Source: Blastomonas sp.
Lineage (GTDB): Bacteria; Pseudomonadota; Alphaproteobacteria; Sphingomonadales; Sphingomonadaceae
DNA length: 64,000 nucleotides
Assembly (NCBI RefSeq): GCF_030373265.1
Contig: NZ_JAUCZC010000020.1
Location: forward strand, 1-64,000
Direction: 5' to 3'
The stretch's first letter is position 1. Each line of letters begins with the position of its first letter. Position numbers and translations under genes: made by a program. The notes under the pieces are model-generated. The model searched no databases. It was not told the DNA's origin and saw only the letters and a program-made list of their open reading frames with translations. This document shows, one piece after another, positions 38,744-49,401 of the stretch.

Positions 38744-39844
38744 TCAGCCGAAGGGCAGCTCTTGCTGACGCACATCGGCAAGCTCTTCATCATCCGAATG
38801 CGCCAGCCCCGACAGGGTCAAACCCAACAGCCTGATACCATTTTGCAGCGGAAGAATCTGATCGACCAGCGATTGGCCGATCTGCCCGAACATGGCACGA
38901 TCCACGACCGCATGGCTGAGCGAGCGGGCGCGGGTGATGGTCTGAAAATCGGAATAGCGCGCCTTGAGCGTGATGGTGCGGCCTTGCGCCTCTGATCGCT
39001 CCACCCGTTCCCAGACGATATCGGCGATGGTTTCCAGCGCGCCGCGCAGTCCGTCCTCGGTCCAGATATCCTCGCCATAGGTCCGCTCTCCGCCGATCGA
39101 CTTGCGGATGCGATCGGGGCGCACCGGGCGATGATCTATCCCGTGCGCCGCGCCGAACAGATAGCTGCCCCAGCTTCCGAAATGCGCCAGCAGCCAGGCT
39201 TCCGGCTTCGCGGCGAGATCCGCCCCGGTGGCGATACCCAGCGCGGCCATTTTTTCGGCGGTTCGTGGGCCGACGCCGTGAAACCGCTTGATCGGCAGCC
39301 CCGCAACGAAACCGGGCCCCTGCTCCGGACGGATGACGCACATCCCATCGGGCTTGTTCTGGTCGCTCGCCAGCTTGGCGATGAACTTGTTGTACGACAC
39401 CCCGGCGCTGGCGGTCAGCCCGGTTTCGCGCGCGATGTCGGCGCGGATCATCTGCGCGATCTGCGTTGCCGACGCGATGGCCTGGTGGTTGGTGCTGACG
39501 TCGAGATAGGCCTCGTCGAGCGACAGGGGTTCGATCTGGTCGGTATGCCGCGCAAAGATTTCGCGGATCTGCCGCGAGACCTGCTGGTAGACATCGAACC
39601 GCGGCTTGACGAACACCAGGTCCGGGCATCGGCGCAACGCGGTGACCGATGGCATCGCCGAACGGACGCCGAATGTGCGGGCCTCATAGCTCGCCGCCGC
39701 CACCACGCCGCGTCGCGAGGACCCGCCAACCGCAACGGGTAGCCCTCGCAGCGCCGGGTTGTCGCGCTGTTCCACGCTGGCGAAGAAGGCATCCATATCG
39801 ATATGGATGATCTTGCGCTGCGCAGGTTCGGCCGGATCGGTCAT
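38744..39844 (-). CDS. dinB: DNA polymerase IV (Y family)
   Basis: Error-prone translesion polymerase. DMDAFFASVEQRDNP near the N-terminus and SLDEAYLDVS carry the metal-binding acids. The helix-hairpin-helix region (VGPRTAEKMAALGI) and little finger follow. The C-terminus reads QQELPFG, matching the beta-clamp-binding QxxLPF pattern. 366 residues is typical. Its convergent neighbour is the NUDIX gene, ending at the same TGATCA. Confidence 0.95.
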   Translation of the reverse strand: MTDPAEPAQRKIIHIDMDAFFASVEQRDNPALRGLPVAVGGSSRRGVVAAASYEARTFGVRSAMPSVTALRRCPDLVFVKPRFDVYQQVSRQIREIFARHTDQIEPLSLDEAYLDVSTNHQAIASATQIAQMIRADIARETGLTASAGVSYNKFIAKLASDQNKPDGMCVIRPEQGPGFVAGLPIKRFHGVGPRTAEKMAALGIATGADLAAKPEAWLLAHFGSWGSYLFGAAHGIDHRPVRPDRIRKSIGGERTYGEDIWTEDGLRGALETIADIVWERVERSEAQGRTITLKARYSDFQTITRARSLSHAVVDRAMFGQIGQSLVDQILPLQNGIRLLGLTLSGLAHSDDEELADVRQQELPFG

Positions 39845-39909
39845 CCCGGATTGAAATAGAAGCGGCGTTGGCGGTTGGCAATCGGCTTACCAAGCCCCAT
39901 TGAAGTCCG

Positions 39910-41187
39910 ATGCAGAAACAACAGACTCGAGACGCGGCGCGTGGCCAGGCCCCTGCGCAGACGGGGGATTTCCCGCTGGGAACGCGCGAGCTCGTCGCGA
40001 TGATGGCGGCACTGATGGCACTGAATGCGCTAGCGATCGATGCGATCCTGCCAGCCTTCCCGGCATTGGGCGAAGCGTTCGGCATCGTCGACCCCAATCG
40101 CCGCCAATATGTGATCAGCAGCTATCTGCTCGGCATGGGCATCGGATCGCTGTTCTATGGACCGATCGGCGACCGCGTTGGCCGCAAACCGGTGCTAATG
40201 CTGTCGACGGTGGTCTATGTGATCCTCGCGCTGGCCTGTGCGTTTGCCCCGGATTTCGAAACCTTTCTCGCGCTCAGGTTCGCGCAGGGCTTTGCTGCGG
40301 CCGCAATGGGCGTGCTGGTGGTGTCGGTGATCCGGGACATCTTTTCGGGCGACCGCATGGCGAGCTTCATGTCGATCATCTTCATCGTCTTCATGGCGGT
40401 TCCGGTGATCGCGCCGACGCTCGGCCAGCTCATTTTGTATTTCGCCGAGTGGCGCTTCATCTTCGTGCTGCTCGCGGTGATGGGGACGGCAGTGGGCGTT
40501 TGGGTATGGCTCCGCCTGCCCGAAACGCTGCGACCCGAGCACGTCATTCCGATCCGTTTCGATGTCATCGTCAGCACCTGGTCGAAGGTCATCTTCAACC
40601 GCACCGGTTTTGGCCATGTCACCGCCGGCGGGCTGGTGATGGGGGCGATGTTCGGGTTCCTCAACAGCTCGCAGCAGATATTCGCCGATGTATTCGATGC
40701 GCAGGACATCTTCCCTTACGCGTTTGCCGCGGTCGCAGGATCGATGGCCGTCTCGAACTGGTTCAACAGCCGCATCGTCGAGCGCTTCGGCGCGCGCCGT
40801 GTTTCGCAATGGGCATTGTTTGCCTTCCTCGGCCTGTCATTGCTCCAGATCGCCGCGGCTCTGCTGCCACACGAACCGATGTATGTGTTTCTGGTCCTTG
40901 TGGCGCTCAACATGGCGATGGTCGGCTTTATCGGCGCCAATTTCGGATCGATCGCGATGGAACCGTTCGGCGCGATGGCAGGCGCGGCGTCGTCGTTCCA
41001 GATGGCGCTGCGCACGGTACTGGGAGCCGGTATCGGCGCGCTGATCGGTCAGGCCTTCGACGGATCGACGTTGCCAATGGCGATGGGCTTCCTGCTGTGC
41101 GGGCTGGCCTCGCTGGCGGTCATCTTCTGGGCCGAAAGCGGCAAGCTGTTCCGCCGCCCCGGCACCTGCCCCAAATCGCCGATGTAA
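39910..41187 (+). CDS. MFS transporter, Bcr/CflA drug-resistance family
   Basis: A 425-residue inner-membrane transporter with about 12 transmembrane segments (MMAALMALNALAIDAILPAF, then FLLCGLASLAVIFWAES). The MFS motif A is clear (GPIGDRVGRKPVLM), and the PxG-containing region near 170-180 fits DHA1 exporters of the Bcr/CflA type. It is divergent from dinB, with only 65 bases between, so both may share regulatory DNA. It is followed by a strong bidirectional terminator. Confidence 0.92.
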   Translation: MQKQQTRDAARGQAPAQTGDFPLGTRELVAMMAALMALNALAIDAILPAFPALGEAFGIVDPNRRQYVISSYLLGMGIGSLFYGPIGDRVGRKPVLMLSTVVYVILALACAFAPDFETFLALRFAQGFAAAAMGVLVVSVIRDIFSGDRMASFMSIIFIVFMAVPVIAPTLGQLILYFAEWRFIFVLLAVMGTAVGVWVWLRLPETLRPEHVIPIRFDVIVSTWSKVIFNRTGFGHVTAGGLVMGAMFGFLNSSQQIFADVFDAQDIFPYAFAAVAGSMAVSNWFNSRIVERFGARRVSQWALFAFLGLSLLQIAAALLPHEPMYVFLVLVALNMAMVGFIGANFGSIAMEPFGAMAGAASSFQMALRTVLGAGIGALIGQAFDGSTLPMAMGFLLCGLASLAVIFWAESGKLFRRPGTCPKSPM

Positions 41188-41220
41188 CGGCTGTTTGCCG
41201 AAGCGCCAATGACGGCCAAC

Positions 41221-41253
41221 AAAAAACCCCGGCTGGTGAGGCCGGGGTTTTTT
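41221..41253. terminator. Strong bidirectional intrinsic terminator
   Basis: AAAAAACCCCGGC, a 7-base loop (TGGTGAG) and GCCGGGGTTTTTTT form a 9-bp GC-rich stem flanked by an A run and a T run, so it works on both strands. It ends transcription of the convergent exporter and amino acid permease. Confidence 0.93.
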
Positions 41254-41258
41254 TCTGG

Positions 41259-42806
41259 TCAACCGTGCGGGTTGAGGATGTCTTCGTCGGGAACCTCGAT
41301 GATCCCCTTGCCCAGATGGCTCGATTTGTAGCCATACAGGAAATAGATCACCAGCCCGATGGCGGCCCAAGCCGGCAGCACGATCATCGCCTCGAACGGC
41401 AGATTGAGGAACAGGAAGATACAGCCCGCGATCGTCGCCGGCCCGACCAGCCACAAGGCAGGGGTACGGAACACGCGTTTGCGATCGGGATCGGTCTTGC
41501 GCAGCATCATCACCGCGATCGCCACCATCATGAACGCATAGAGCGTCCCGGCATTGGCGATATCGGCCAGCTGTCCCACGGGAAGGAACGCTGCGGCAAA
41601 CGCAACGATCGCGCCGGTGATCGCGGTGACCACATAAGGCGTTTTCCACTTGGGGTGGATCTTCGACAGACCTTCAGGCAGCAGCCCGTCGCGCGCCATC
41701 ACGAAGAAGATGCGGGTCTGACCGAACAGCAGGATCAGGATCACCGAGGGCAGCGCGATAAAGGCGGCGATACCCAGCATGTTGCCGACGCCACTGAAGC
41801 CGATCATGCGCAGCACGTGCGCGAGCGCCTCGTTTGAGCAGACCAGCATTTCGGCATATTCGGGCAGAGCACACTGGCGGGCAAGCTCTTCAGACCCTGC
41901 CGGGAAAGGCACGCCATTGGGCCCCATGATCGGCTGACCACCGATCGATCCGACGGCGCCTGCGGCCACGAGGATGTAGAAGATGGTGCAGATGCCCAAG
42001 CTGCCGATCAGGCCGATCGGAACGTTGCGCTGCGGGTTCTTGGTTTCTTCGGCCGCAGTGGAGACCGCGTCGAAGCCGACATAGGCAAAGAAGATCGTCG
42101 CAGCAGCACCCACGGCGCCGACGCCCGATCCAAATCCGCCGAAGATGCCGGCGGGCAGGAAGGGATTGAAGTTGTCCATTTCGGTCGCAGGCAGCGTCAG
42201 CACGATGAAGGCGGTCAACGCGGTGACCTTGATCAGCACCAGCACGGCGTTGACCTTGGCCGATTCATTGGTGCCGATCATCAGCAGCCACGTGACCAGC
42301 AGCGCGATCACCACGGCAGGCAGGTTGATCATCCCGCCGGGTGCACCGCCGAGAGCCACAGGCCCCGCGGTCAGATAGGGAGGCAGCACAATCCCGAAAA
42401 ACTCGTTCAATATCGTGCCGGTAAAATAGCCGGACCAGCCCACCGAGACCGCGCTTGCGGCCACGGCGTATTCGAGGACCAGAGCCCAGCCCACGGTCCA
42501 GGCGAGCATTTCGCCCATCACCGAATAGGTATAGGTGTAGGCAGAGCCTGCCACGGGGATCATCGCGGCAATCTCGGCATAGCACAATGCCGCCACGATG
42601 CAGATCAGGCCGGCGATGGCAAAGGCCAGCATCAGGCCGGGTCCGGCCTTTTGCGCACCAGCCGACGTCAGCACGAAGATCCCGGTACCGATGACACAGC
42701 CGATCCCGAACAGGGTCAGCTGGAAGGCCCCTAGCGTCGGGTGCAATGATTTTTTCTTCGCGGTCGCCAAGATGGCGTCCAGCGGTTTGACACGGGCAAA
42801 TTTCAT
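41259..42806 (-). CDS. Amino acid permease (APC superfamily)
   Basis: A 515-residue inner-membrane protein with roughly 12-14 hydrophobic segments. The N-terminal consensus (LTLFGIGCVIGTGIFVLT) and the sequence AEIAAMIPVAGSAYTYTYSV are typical of cationic-amino-acid-transporter (CAT)-like APC permeases. A Cys-containing loop (LARQCALPEYAEMLVCSNEA) lies near residues 300-320. The soluble C-terminus ends near LNPHG. Substrate specificity is not predictable. Upstream lies an unusual palindrome. Confidence 0.92.
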   Translation of the reverse strand: MKFARVKPLDAILATAKKKSLHPTLGAFQLTLFGIGCVIGTGIFVLTSAGAQKAGPGLMLAFAIAGLICIVAALCYAEIAAMIPVAGSAYTYTYSVMGEMLAWTVGWALVLEYAVAASAVSVGWSGYFTGTILNEFFGIVLPPYLTAGPVALGGAPGGMINLPAVVIALLVTWLLMIGTNESAKVNAVLVLIKVTALTAFIVLTLPATEMDNFNPFLPAGIFGGFGSGVGAVGAAATIFFAYVGFDAVSTAAEETKNPQRNVPIGLIGSLGICTIFYILVAAGAVGSIGGQPIMGPNGVPFPAGSEELARQCALPEYAEMLVCSNEALAHVLRMIGFSGVGNMLGIAAFIALPSVILILLFGQTRIFFVMARDGLLPEGLSKIHPKWKTPYVVTAITGAIVAFAAAFLPVGQLADIANAGTLYAFMMVAIAVMMLRKTDPDRKRVFRTPALWLVGPATIAGCIFLFLNLPFEAMIVLPAWAAIGLVIYFLYGYKSSHLGKGIIEVPDEDILNPHG

Positions 42807-42829
42807 GATGTTGTCGATTTCCCACCCTA

Positions 42830-42847
42830 GGCAGGTTCGAACCTGCC
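42830..42847. promoter_or_regulatory. Perfect 18-bp palindrome upstream of the permease gene
   Basis: GGCAGGTTCGAACCTGCC is perfectly self-complementary and lies 24-41 bases upstream of the permease start, where an operator or leader hairpin would sit. A second inverted repeat, GGGGTTTACCCC (42859-42870), lies next to it. Together they suggest regulated expression of the permease by an unknown factor. Confidence 0.5.
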
Positions 42848-42956
42848 GGTTGCGTCCCGGGGTTTACCCCCTGTGCCAGAAGGATTAGCGGCTTTTCTCG
42901 CGGTGGCAACCGGCTTGTCATAAAGTTGCGCTGGAAGCGCTCGCTTTGCCTTCGGC

Positions 42957-43337
42957 TCAGGCGGTCATCAGCATGGGGCCAAGCTTGCGCCCGGCAAAAA
43001 GGTGGACATGCAGATGCGGCACTTCCTGATGCGCATCAAGCCCGACATTGGCGAGCAGGCGATAGCCCGGTTCGACCAACCCGAGCATCCGCGCGATCTC
43101 GCCAACGCCGCGCACGAACGCCGCAATCTGCTCGTCGGTCCCGCGGGCGGAAAAATCGTCCCAGCTGACGAACGCTGCCTTGGGGATCACAAGCACATGC
43201 GTCGGGGCCTGCGGGTTGATGTCGTGGAAGGCCAGGACATGGTCGTCCTCGTGCACCTTCTTGCAAGGGACCTCGCCACGCAAGATCTTGGCAAAGATGT
43301 TCTGGTCGTCATACGGAAGCGTGGGATCAATCGGCAT
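42957..43337 (-). CDS. HIT family (histidine triad) hydrolase
   Basis: A 126-residue HINT-like protein. The triad HLHVHLF is near the C-terminus and preceded by the typical HDINPQAPTHVLVIP segment and GLDAHQEVP. Such proteins hydrolyse purine nucleoside phosphoramidates. It is downstream of hisE with five bases between, so it belongs to the end of the his transcript. Confidence 0.94.
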   Translation of the reverse strand: MPIDPTLPYDDQNIFAKILRGEVPCKKVHEDDHVLAFHDINPQAPTHVLVIPKAAFVSWDDFSARGTDEQIAAFVRGVGEIARMLGLVEPGYRLLANVGLDAHQEVPHLHVHLFAGRKLGPMLMTA

Positions 43338-43342
43338 GATGG

Positions 43343-43666
43343 TCACTCCTTGGGGCGGGACGCCTTCTCGGCGATTCCCGAAACGCCTTCGCGGGCATCG
43401 AGCTCGGCGAGGAGTTGATCCCACGAAAGGCCCATATCGGCAAACAGGACCAGCAGGTGGAACACCAGATCGGCGCTTTCGCTGATCACGCCGGGTCCAT
43501 CATTCTTCATCGCGGCGATGACGGTTTCGACGCCTTCCTCGCCAATCTTCTGGGCGATGCGGGCACGACCCTTGCTGCTCAGCCTGGCGACATAGCTGCT
43601 GTCGGGCAAGGCGCTGCGCCGCTCGGCGATGACGGCCTCAAGCCGCTGGATAATGGGGTCTGCCAT
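43343..43666 (-). CDS. hisE: Phosphoribosyl-ATP pyrophosphatase
   Basis: Second step of histidine synthesis. A 107-residue MazG-like protein: RIAQKIGEEGVETVIAAMKN and SESADLVFHLLVLF carry the EExxE and ExxD metal motifs. Separate hisE (not fused to hisI) is usual in alphaproteobacteria. It lies near the end of the his cluster, separated from hisF by the small PEP-CTERM gene. Confidence 0.96.
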   Translation of the reverse strand: MADPIIQRLEAVIAERRSALPDSSYVARLSSKGRARIAQKIGEEGVETVIAAMKNDGPGVISESADLVFHLLVLFADMGLSWDQLLAELDAREGVSGIAEKASRPKE

Positions 43667-43720
43667 GCCAGCCCTCTGCGCGCCGCTTTGGCGAAGGTCA
43701 AGAGCGGCCAGCGCCTTGGA

Positions 43721-43996
43721 TCACCGCTCGGGCGGGTCCTTGCGCTTCTTTCCCGCCGCCCACCGACCGATGACAACGCCGGCGACGCCCATCAGCAAAA
43801 GCCCCAGATTGCCGGGCTCCGCGATCTCAATCCACTCCCGGATGCCGCCTGCACGGCTGATGCCATCCAGGGTTACGCCCGCCAGCGGATTGGCCTGAGC
43901 GTGCTGCATGGCGGACAGAGCCACCCCGGTGATCACAGCGATGCTGCGCGCCGCAAGACGCTGGGTTATGCCGGGTTTCATGCCGAGACACTTCAT
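43721..43996 (-). CDS. Small PEP-CTERM-like secreted protein
   Basis: A 91-residue protein that looks like an exosortase substrate. It has an N-terminal signal sequence (ITQRLAARSIAVITGVALSA), a short ~25-residue mature stretch, and a C-terminal sorting tail: AEPGNLG at 59-65, a hydrophobic segment 64-78 (LLLMGVAGVVIG), then a basic end (RWAAGKKRKD). PEP-CTERM tails target proteins for cleavage and anchoring by exosortase in strains making exopolysaccharide. The gene separates hisF from hisE on the same strand. ATG 43996 is the longest start; Met6 at 43981 fits better if the sigma-54-like site upstream is real. No exosortase is visible in the window. Confidence 0.7.
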   Translation of the reverse strand: MKCLGMKPGITQRLAARSIAVITGVALSAMQHAQANPLAGVTLDGISRAGGIREWIEIAEPGNLGLLLMGVAGVVIGRWAAGKKRKDPPER

Positions 43997-44008
43997 ATTG
44001 AAAGGTTA

Positions 44009-44024
44009 AGCAAGCTGCTGGCCA
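44009..44024 (-). promoter_or_regulatory. Sigma-54-like promoter upstream of the PEP-CTERM gene
   Basis: The minus strand reads TGGCCAGCAGCTTGCT, close to the RpoN consensus TGGCAC-N5-TTGCW, with GG and GC twelve bases apart as required. Transcription would start only a base or two before ATG 43996, which favours ATG 43981 as the true start. In many bacteria PEP-CTERM genes are controlled by sigma-54 with the PrsK/PrsR system, so the match is meaningful but unproven. Confidence 0.4.
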
Positions 44025-44122
44025 AAATGGCAATAGCGGCGAAATTGCTTGCACATAATAGTTAAAGCCCGACGCGCATTGCCATGCTTTGTCAAGCGGA
44101 CCGACGTTTGCGTGATCCGATT

Positions 44123-44911
44123 TTACGCGGACTGCCCGCTCGGTCCGGCAGCCCGCGCGGGCAATCCGGCGGCGCGCAGTGCGCTGTGCGCGTCGGCAAT
44201 GCTGGCTTCGCCGAAGTGGAAGATCGAGGCTGCCAGCACCGCGCTGGCATGGCCCTGGACGACCCCCTCCACCAGATGAGCGATATTCCCCACGCCGCCG
44301 CTGGCGACCACCGGGATGTCAACCTGGTCGGCGATCGTGCGGATCAGGTCGAGATCATAGCCGTCGCGGGTGCCATCGCGGTCCATCGATGTTACCAGCA
44401 GTTCCCCCGCCCCAAGCCGGGTCAGGTTGAGCGCGTGCTCGATCGCGTCGATGCCGGTCGCCTTGCGTCCGCCATGGGTGAAGATTTCCCAGCCTGCTCC
44501 GTCGGGACGACGACGGGCATCGATCGAGGCGACGACGCACTGACTGCCGAAGCGCTCCGCTATGTCCCCAACGAGCTCAGGTCGCGCGACTGCCGCGCTG
44601 TTGATCGCGACCTTGTCCGCGCCCGCCAGCAGCAACGCGCGGGCATCCTCGGGGCTGCGCACGCCGCCCCCGACGGTGACCGGCATGAAGCACACTTCCG
44701 CCGTCCGGCGCACGACGTCGATAATCGTTCCGCGCGCCTCGTGGCTGGCGGATATGTCCAGAAAGCACAGTTCGTCGGCACCGGCGGCGTCATAGGCACG
44801 TGCCTGCTCGACCGGATCGCCCGCATCCTTCAAGTCCACGAAGTTCACGCCCTTGACCACCCGGCCATTGGCAACGTCGAGGCAGGGGATGACGCGGACC
44901 CGGACGTTCAT
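44123..44911 (-). CDS. hisF: Imidazole glycerol phosphate synthase subunit HisF
   Basis: TIM-barrel cyclase partner of His[20 protein letters not shown] holds catalytic Asp11, and the second aspartate lies in [13 protein letters not shown]. Phosphate-binding glycines are in [12 protein letters not shown] and ASGGVG. 262 residues, slightly long at the C-terminus ([11 protein letters not shown]). Its start overlaps the hisA stop (ATGA). Confidence 0.98.
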   Translation of the reverse strand: MNVRVRVIPCLDVANGRVVKGVNFVDLKDAGDPVEQARAYDAAGADELCFLDISASHEARGTIIDVVRRTAEVCFMPVTVGGGVRSPEDARALLLAGADKVAINSAAVARPELVGDIAERFGSQCVVASIDARRRPDGAGWEIFTHGGRKATGIDAIEHALNLTRLGAGELLVTSMDRDGTRDGYDLDLIRTIADQVDIPVVASGGVGNIAHLVEGVVQGHASAVLAASIFHFGEASIADAHSALRAAGLPARAAGPSGQSA

Positions 44912-45642
44912 CCGCGCGCGGCCATGGCAATCGCGGTGGCAAGGTCGAGCCGCCCGTCATACAGCGCGCGACCGGTGATCACGCCCTCGATGCCGTCTGT
45001 GGCGTGCAGGCTGAGCATATGGATATCGTCGATGCCCTTGACACCGCCGCTGGCGATCACCGGAATGTCGGTGGTGCGCGCAAGTGCCACCGTCGCCTCG
45101 ATGTTGCAGCCCTTGAGCATGCCGTCGCGGCCGACATCGGTGAACAGCAGGCTGGTGACGCCCGCATCCTCGAAGCGGCGCGCCATATCGGCGACGGGAA
45201 CATCGGAGACATCGGCCCAGCCATGCGTCGCGACCATGCCGTCGCGCGCATCGACCGCAACGACAATGCCGCCTTCATAGGCGCGCGCCATGTCGCGGAC
45301 AAATTCAGGATCGGTCAGCGCAGCGGTGCCGATGACGACGCGCGCGACGCCAAGGCCGAACCAGCCCTCGACCGCAGCTCGCGTTCGGATGCCGCCGCCA
45401 AGCTGGAGATAACCAGGAAAGCTTGCGATGATCGATTCGACCGCACTGCGGTTGACCGCCTCGCCCGCAAACGCGCCGTCGAGATCGACCACGTGCAGAT
45501 GCTGCGCGCCGGCTTGCGAGAACAGCATCGCCTGGGCGGCTGGATCGTCGCCATAGACGGTGGCGCGGTCCATATCGCCCTCGGCCAGGCGGACGACCTG
45601 TCCGCCCTTGAGGTCGATGGCCGGAAAAACGATGATGCTCAT
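44908..45642 (-). CDS. hisA: Phosphoribosylformimino-5-aminoimidazole carboxamide ribotide isomerase
   Basis: TIM-barrel isomerase of histidine synthesis. [14 protein letters not shown] holds the first catalytic Asp; TDVGRDGML has the second, and phosphate binding is in LGGGIRT and ASGGVKG. 244 residues. Its start overlaps hisH (ATGA), and its stop overlaps hisF, so translation is coupled through the operon. Confidence 0.98.
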   Translation of the reverse strand: MSIIVFPAIDLKGGQVVRLAEGDMDRATVYGDDPAAQAMLFSQAGAQHLHVVDLDGAFAGEAVNRSAVESIIASFPGYLQLGGGIRTRAAVEGWFGLGVARVVIGTAALTDPEFVRDMARAYEGGIVVAVDARDGMVATHGWADVSDVPVADMARRFEDAGVTSLLFTDVGRDGMLKGCNIEATVALARTTDIPVIASGGVKGIDDIHMLSLHATDGIEGVITGRALYDGRLDLATAIAMAARG

Positions 45643-46259
45643 GGCCAGCTCCAGTCGAGAAAGCGCCGGAGCAGGCCAAGCCCGTAGGCCTGGCTCTTTT
45701 CCGGGTGAAATTGCACGCCGATGATATTGTCCCGAGCTACGGCGGCAGTAACCGGCCCGCCATGATCGGTGCGTGCAGCGACATCGGCGTCATCGGCAGC
45801 GACGAAATGATAGCTGTGCAGAAAGTACGCTTCGCCATGCTCGATCAGCGGCGCGCCCAGCGATGGGACGACGTCGTTCCACCCCATATGCGGCACCTTG
45901 ATCGAAGACGCGGCCTCGATCATGCCGACTTCGCCCGGTATCCAGCCAAGGCCCTGGTGCACGCCATGCTCTACGCCGCGGGTTGCAAGCAGCTGCATGC
46001 CGACGCAGATGCCGAGGAACGGCACCTTGTCGCCGCGCACCCGCTGTTCCAGCGCGTCGATCATGCCCGGGATCGCGGCAAGACCGCCCATGCACGCGGC
46101 GAACGCGCCCACACCTGGGAGAACGATCCGCTCGGCACGACGGACGATAGCAGGGTCGGCGGTCACGATGGTGTCGGGCGCGCCTGCCGCCTTCAGCGCA
46201 TTGTGGACACTGTGCAGATTCCCGGCGCCGTAGTCGATCAGCGCGACGCGCTCAGCCAC
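45639..46259 (-). CDS. hisH: Imidazole glycerol phosphate synthase subunit HisH
   Basis: Glutamine amidotransferase that feeds ammonia to HisF. The class I triad is present: Cys in [10 protein letters not shown] and the His/Glu pair in [11 protein letters not shown]-terminal [18 protein letters not shown] is typical. GTG 46259 is the likely start; it overlaps the end of hisB by eight bases and gives 206 residues. Confidence 0.97.
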   Translation of the reverse strand: MAERVALIDYGAGNLHSVHNALKAAGAPDTIVTADPAIVRRAERIVLPGVGAFAACMGGLAAIPGMIDALEQRVRGDKVPFLGICVGMQLLATRGVEHGVHQGLGWIPGEVGMIEAASSIKVPHMGWNDVVPSLGAPLIEHGEAYFLHSYHFVAADDADVAARTDHGGPVTAAVARDNIIGVQFHPEKSQAYGLGLLRRFLDWSWP

Positions 46260-46845
46260 CCAGCACACCCTTGGTAGAAGGAATGGCTCCCTGCTTGCGC
46301 GGGTCGATCTCGACCGCAGAGCGCATTGCGCGGGCAAAGCCCTTGTAGATGCTTTCGCATATATGGTGGTTGTTTGCGCCGTAGAGCAGTTCGATGTGCA
46401 AGGTCAGCCCCGCGGTCTGGGCAATAGAGTGGAACCAGTGTTCGAACAGCTCGGTATCCATCTCGCCCAGCCGCGGCTGCGTAAATGCGGCCTTCCAGAC
46501 AAAGAACGGACGTCCCGAGATATCGACCGCAACGCGGCTCAAGGTCTCGTCCATCGGGGAATAGGCATGGCCGTAGCGCACGATTCCGCCCTTGTCGCCC
46601 AGCGCCTGGACAATCGCCTGGCCGATGGCCAGCGCGCAATCCTCGGTGGTGTGGTGCTGGTCGACATGCAGGTCGCCCTTGATCCGGCAGGTCAGGTCGA
46701 TCAGCGAATGGCGCGAGAACTGCTCGACCATGTGATCGAGAAACCCGATACCGGTGGACACGTCGAACTGTCCCGTCCCGTCGAGGTTGACCTCGACGAA
46801 TATGTCGGTTTCATGGGTCTTGCGTTCTATCCGGGCGGTGCGCAT
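46252..46845 (-). CDS. hisB: Imidazoleglycerol-phosphate dehydratase
   Basis: Manganese enzyme of histidine synthesis. Metal-binding histidine motifs are present ([49 protein letters not shown]). ATG 46845 ([14 protein letters not shown]) gives 197 residues, the length of the monofunctional bacterial enzyme. It is the first visible gene of the minus-strand his operon and is divergent from sspB. Confidence 0.98.
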   Translation of the reverse strand: MRTARIERKTHETDIFVEVNLDGTGQFDVSTGIGFLDHMVEQFSRHSLIDLTCRIKGDLHVDQHHTTEDCALAIGQAIVQALGDKGGIVRYGHAYSPMDETLSRVAVDISGRPFFVWKAAFTQPRLGEMDTELFEHWFHSIAQTAGLTLHIELLYGANNHHICESIYKGFARAMRSAVEIDPRKQGAIPSTKGVLGG

Positions 46846-46965
46846 GCTGCGCCCTATAATCACCTTGCGGGCACGCGCAACATCTTTGCCGCCCGAAGAG
46901 GTTGATTGGCCTTTCGTGCCAATAGCGCCTTGACCCTGCGCGGCAGGCAGTCCAACAAAAAGGCT

Positions 46966-47439
46966 ATGAGTGACGATGCAGCCGACAGCCTGATTCCCTA
47001 TGACGAGATCGTGCAGGAGGCTCTGCGCGCGGTTGTCGGCCGGGTGCTGGGCGAGGTCGAAGCCAACGGCCTTCCTGGCAACCACCATTTCTACATCACC
47101 TTCAAGACCAAGTCGCCCGGTGTCGATATCCCGCGGCATCTAGTCGAGCGCTTCCCCGACGAGATGACCATCGTGCTCCAGCAGAAGTTCTGGGACCTCA
47201 AGGTCGAGAAGACCGGCTTTGCGGTTGGGCTCAGCTTCAACCGCGTGCCTGCGCACCTGTTCATCCCGTTCAGTGCAATCACCGCGTTTGTCGATCCCGC
47301 TGTTGATTTCGGGCTCCAGTTCCAGGTGACGGGCGATACACCCCCGCCTGAGCCGCACGAGGCAGCGGAAAACGACCATCCCGGCGGCGACGGCGATGGT
47401 TCCAACGTCGTCAGCGTGGATTTCGGCAAGCGCAAATAG
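46966..47439 (+). CDS. sspB: ClpXP adaptor SspB (alphaproteobacterial type)
   Basis: Delivers ssrA-tagged proteins to ClpXP. The substrate-binding fold is clear ([49 protein letters not shown]), followed by an acidic, glycine-rich linker and a C-terminal ClpX-binding motif ([10 protein letters not shown]). ATG 46966 gives 157 residues, as in Caulobacter-type SspB. The 120 bases to hisB probably carry divergent promoters; nothing specific was recognised. Confidence 0.93.
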   Translation: MSDDAADSLIPYDEIVQEALRAVVGRVLGEVEANGLPGNHHFYITFKTKSPGVDIPRHLVERFPDEMTIVLQQKFWDLKVEKTGFAVGLSFNRVPAHLFIPFSAITAFVDPAVDFGLQFQVTGDTPPPEPHEAAENDHPGGDGDGSNVVSVDFGKRK

Positions 47440-47473
47440 CGGCATGGCCGCCTCAACGGACGGACCAGCACCC

Positions 47474-48871
<1,398 letters not shown>

Positions 48872-48928
48872 AATAGCGGTGGAACGCTTGGTGGGAGCGG
48901 CGCGTTGAGATCGAAAGCCAGATAAGCT

Positions 48929-49330
48929 ATGGAATCCGACATGACCAGCCCCGCAAACGACACGCCTGCCCCCGCCCCCGCGCCACAAACCGCCGCGCCC
49001 GTCAGCACCCCGCCTGTACCCACAGGCAGTGCGGACGCGGCCCCTGCATCCGACAAGCCCAAGCACTGGTCGCGAGGAGCGATCAACGGCGCCGGAAAGC
49101 TGATCTCCACCGCCGCCAATGACGAAATGGTCCGCAACATGATCGGCTCGCACGCGCGCAGCAATCTGGCTGCGGGATTGTTTGGTGGAACGATCATGGG
49201 CGCGATCGCGGCGCGGGTTGCTACCCGGTCCGTGCCTGGTGCCCTGCTGGTGGGTGGGGTTTTGCTGGCCAAGGCGATCTACGATCATCGCAAGACCCAG
49301 AGCGAGACCTCTCCCCCTCCCAAGCCCTGA
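48929..49330 (+). CDS. Small hypothetical protein, Pro/Ala-rich with a C-terminal membrane segment
   Basis: A 133-residue protein I do not recognise. A disordered Pro/Ala/Thr-rich N-terminal third precedes an amphipathic region (SRGAINGAGKLISTAANDEM) and a long hydrophobic Gly/Ala-rich stretch (LAAGLFGGTIMGAIAARVAT, then VPGALLVGGVLLAKAIYDH), which probably forms one or two membrane helices. ATG 48941 is an equally good start. It lies between fumC and gmk with no clear operon partner. Confidence 0.65.
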   Translation: MESDMTSPANDTPAPAPAPQTAAPVSTPPVPTGSADAAPASDKPKHWSRGAINGAGKLISTAANDEMVRNMIGSHARSNLAAGLFGGTIMGAIAARVATRSVPGALLVGGVLLAKAIYDHRKTQSETSPPPKP

Positions 49331-49401
49331 TCGCCTTGCTCTGGCGTCGGCATTCGCACAAACCGGTTGACGTATAGCCGCTGCTTTGGCCTAGAGCGGC
49401 G

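Noticed and set aside
42830-42847. Possible tRNA or tRNA fragment (GGTTCGAACC)
   Set aside because: Only a T-arm-like palindrome is present; no acceptor, D or anticodon stems fit around it.
44089-44095. TTGACA upstream of the PEP-CTERM gene as a -35
   Set aside because: Seventeen bases downstream the minus strand reads TCGGGC, which is not a -10.
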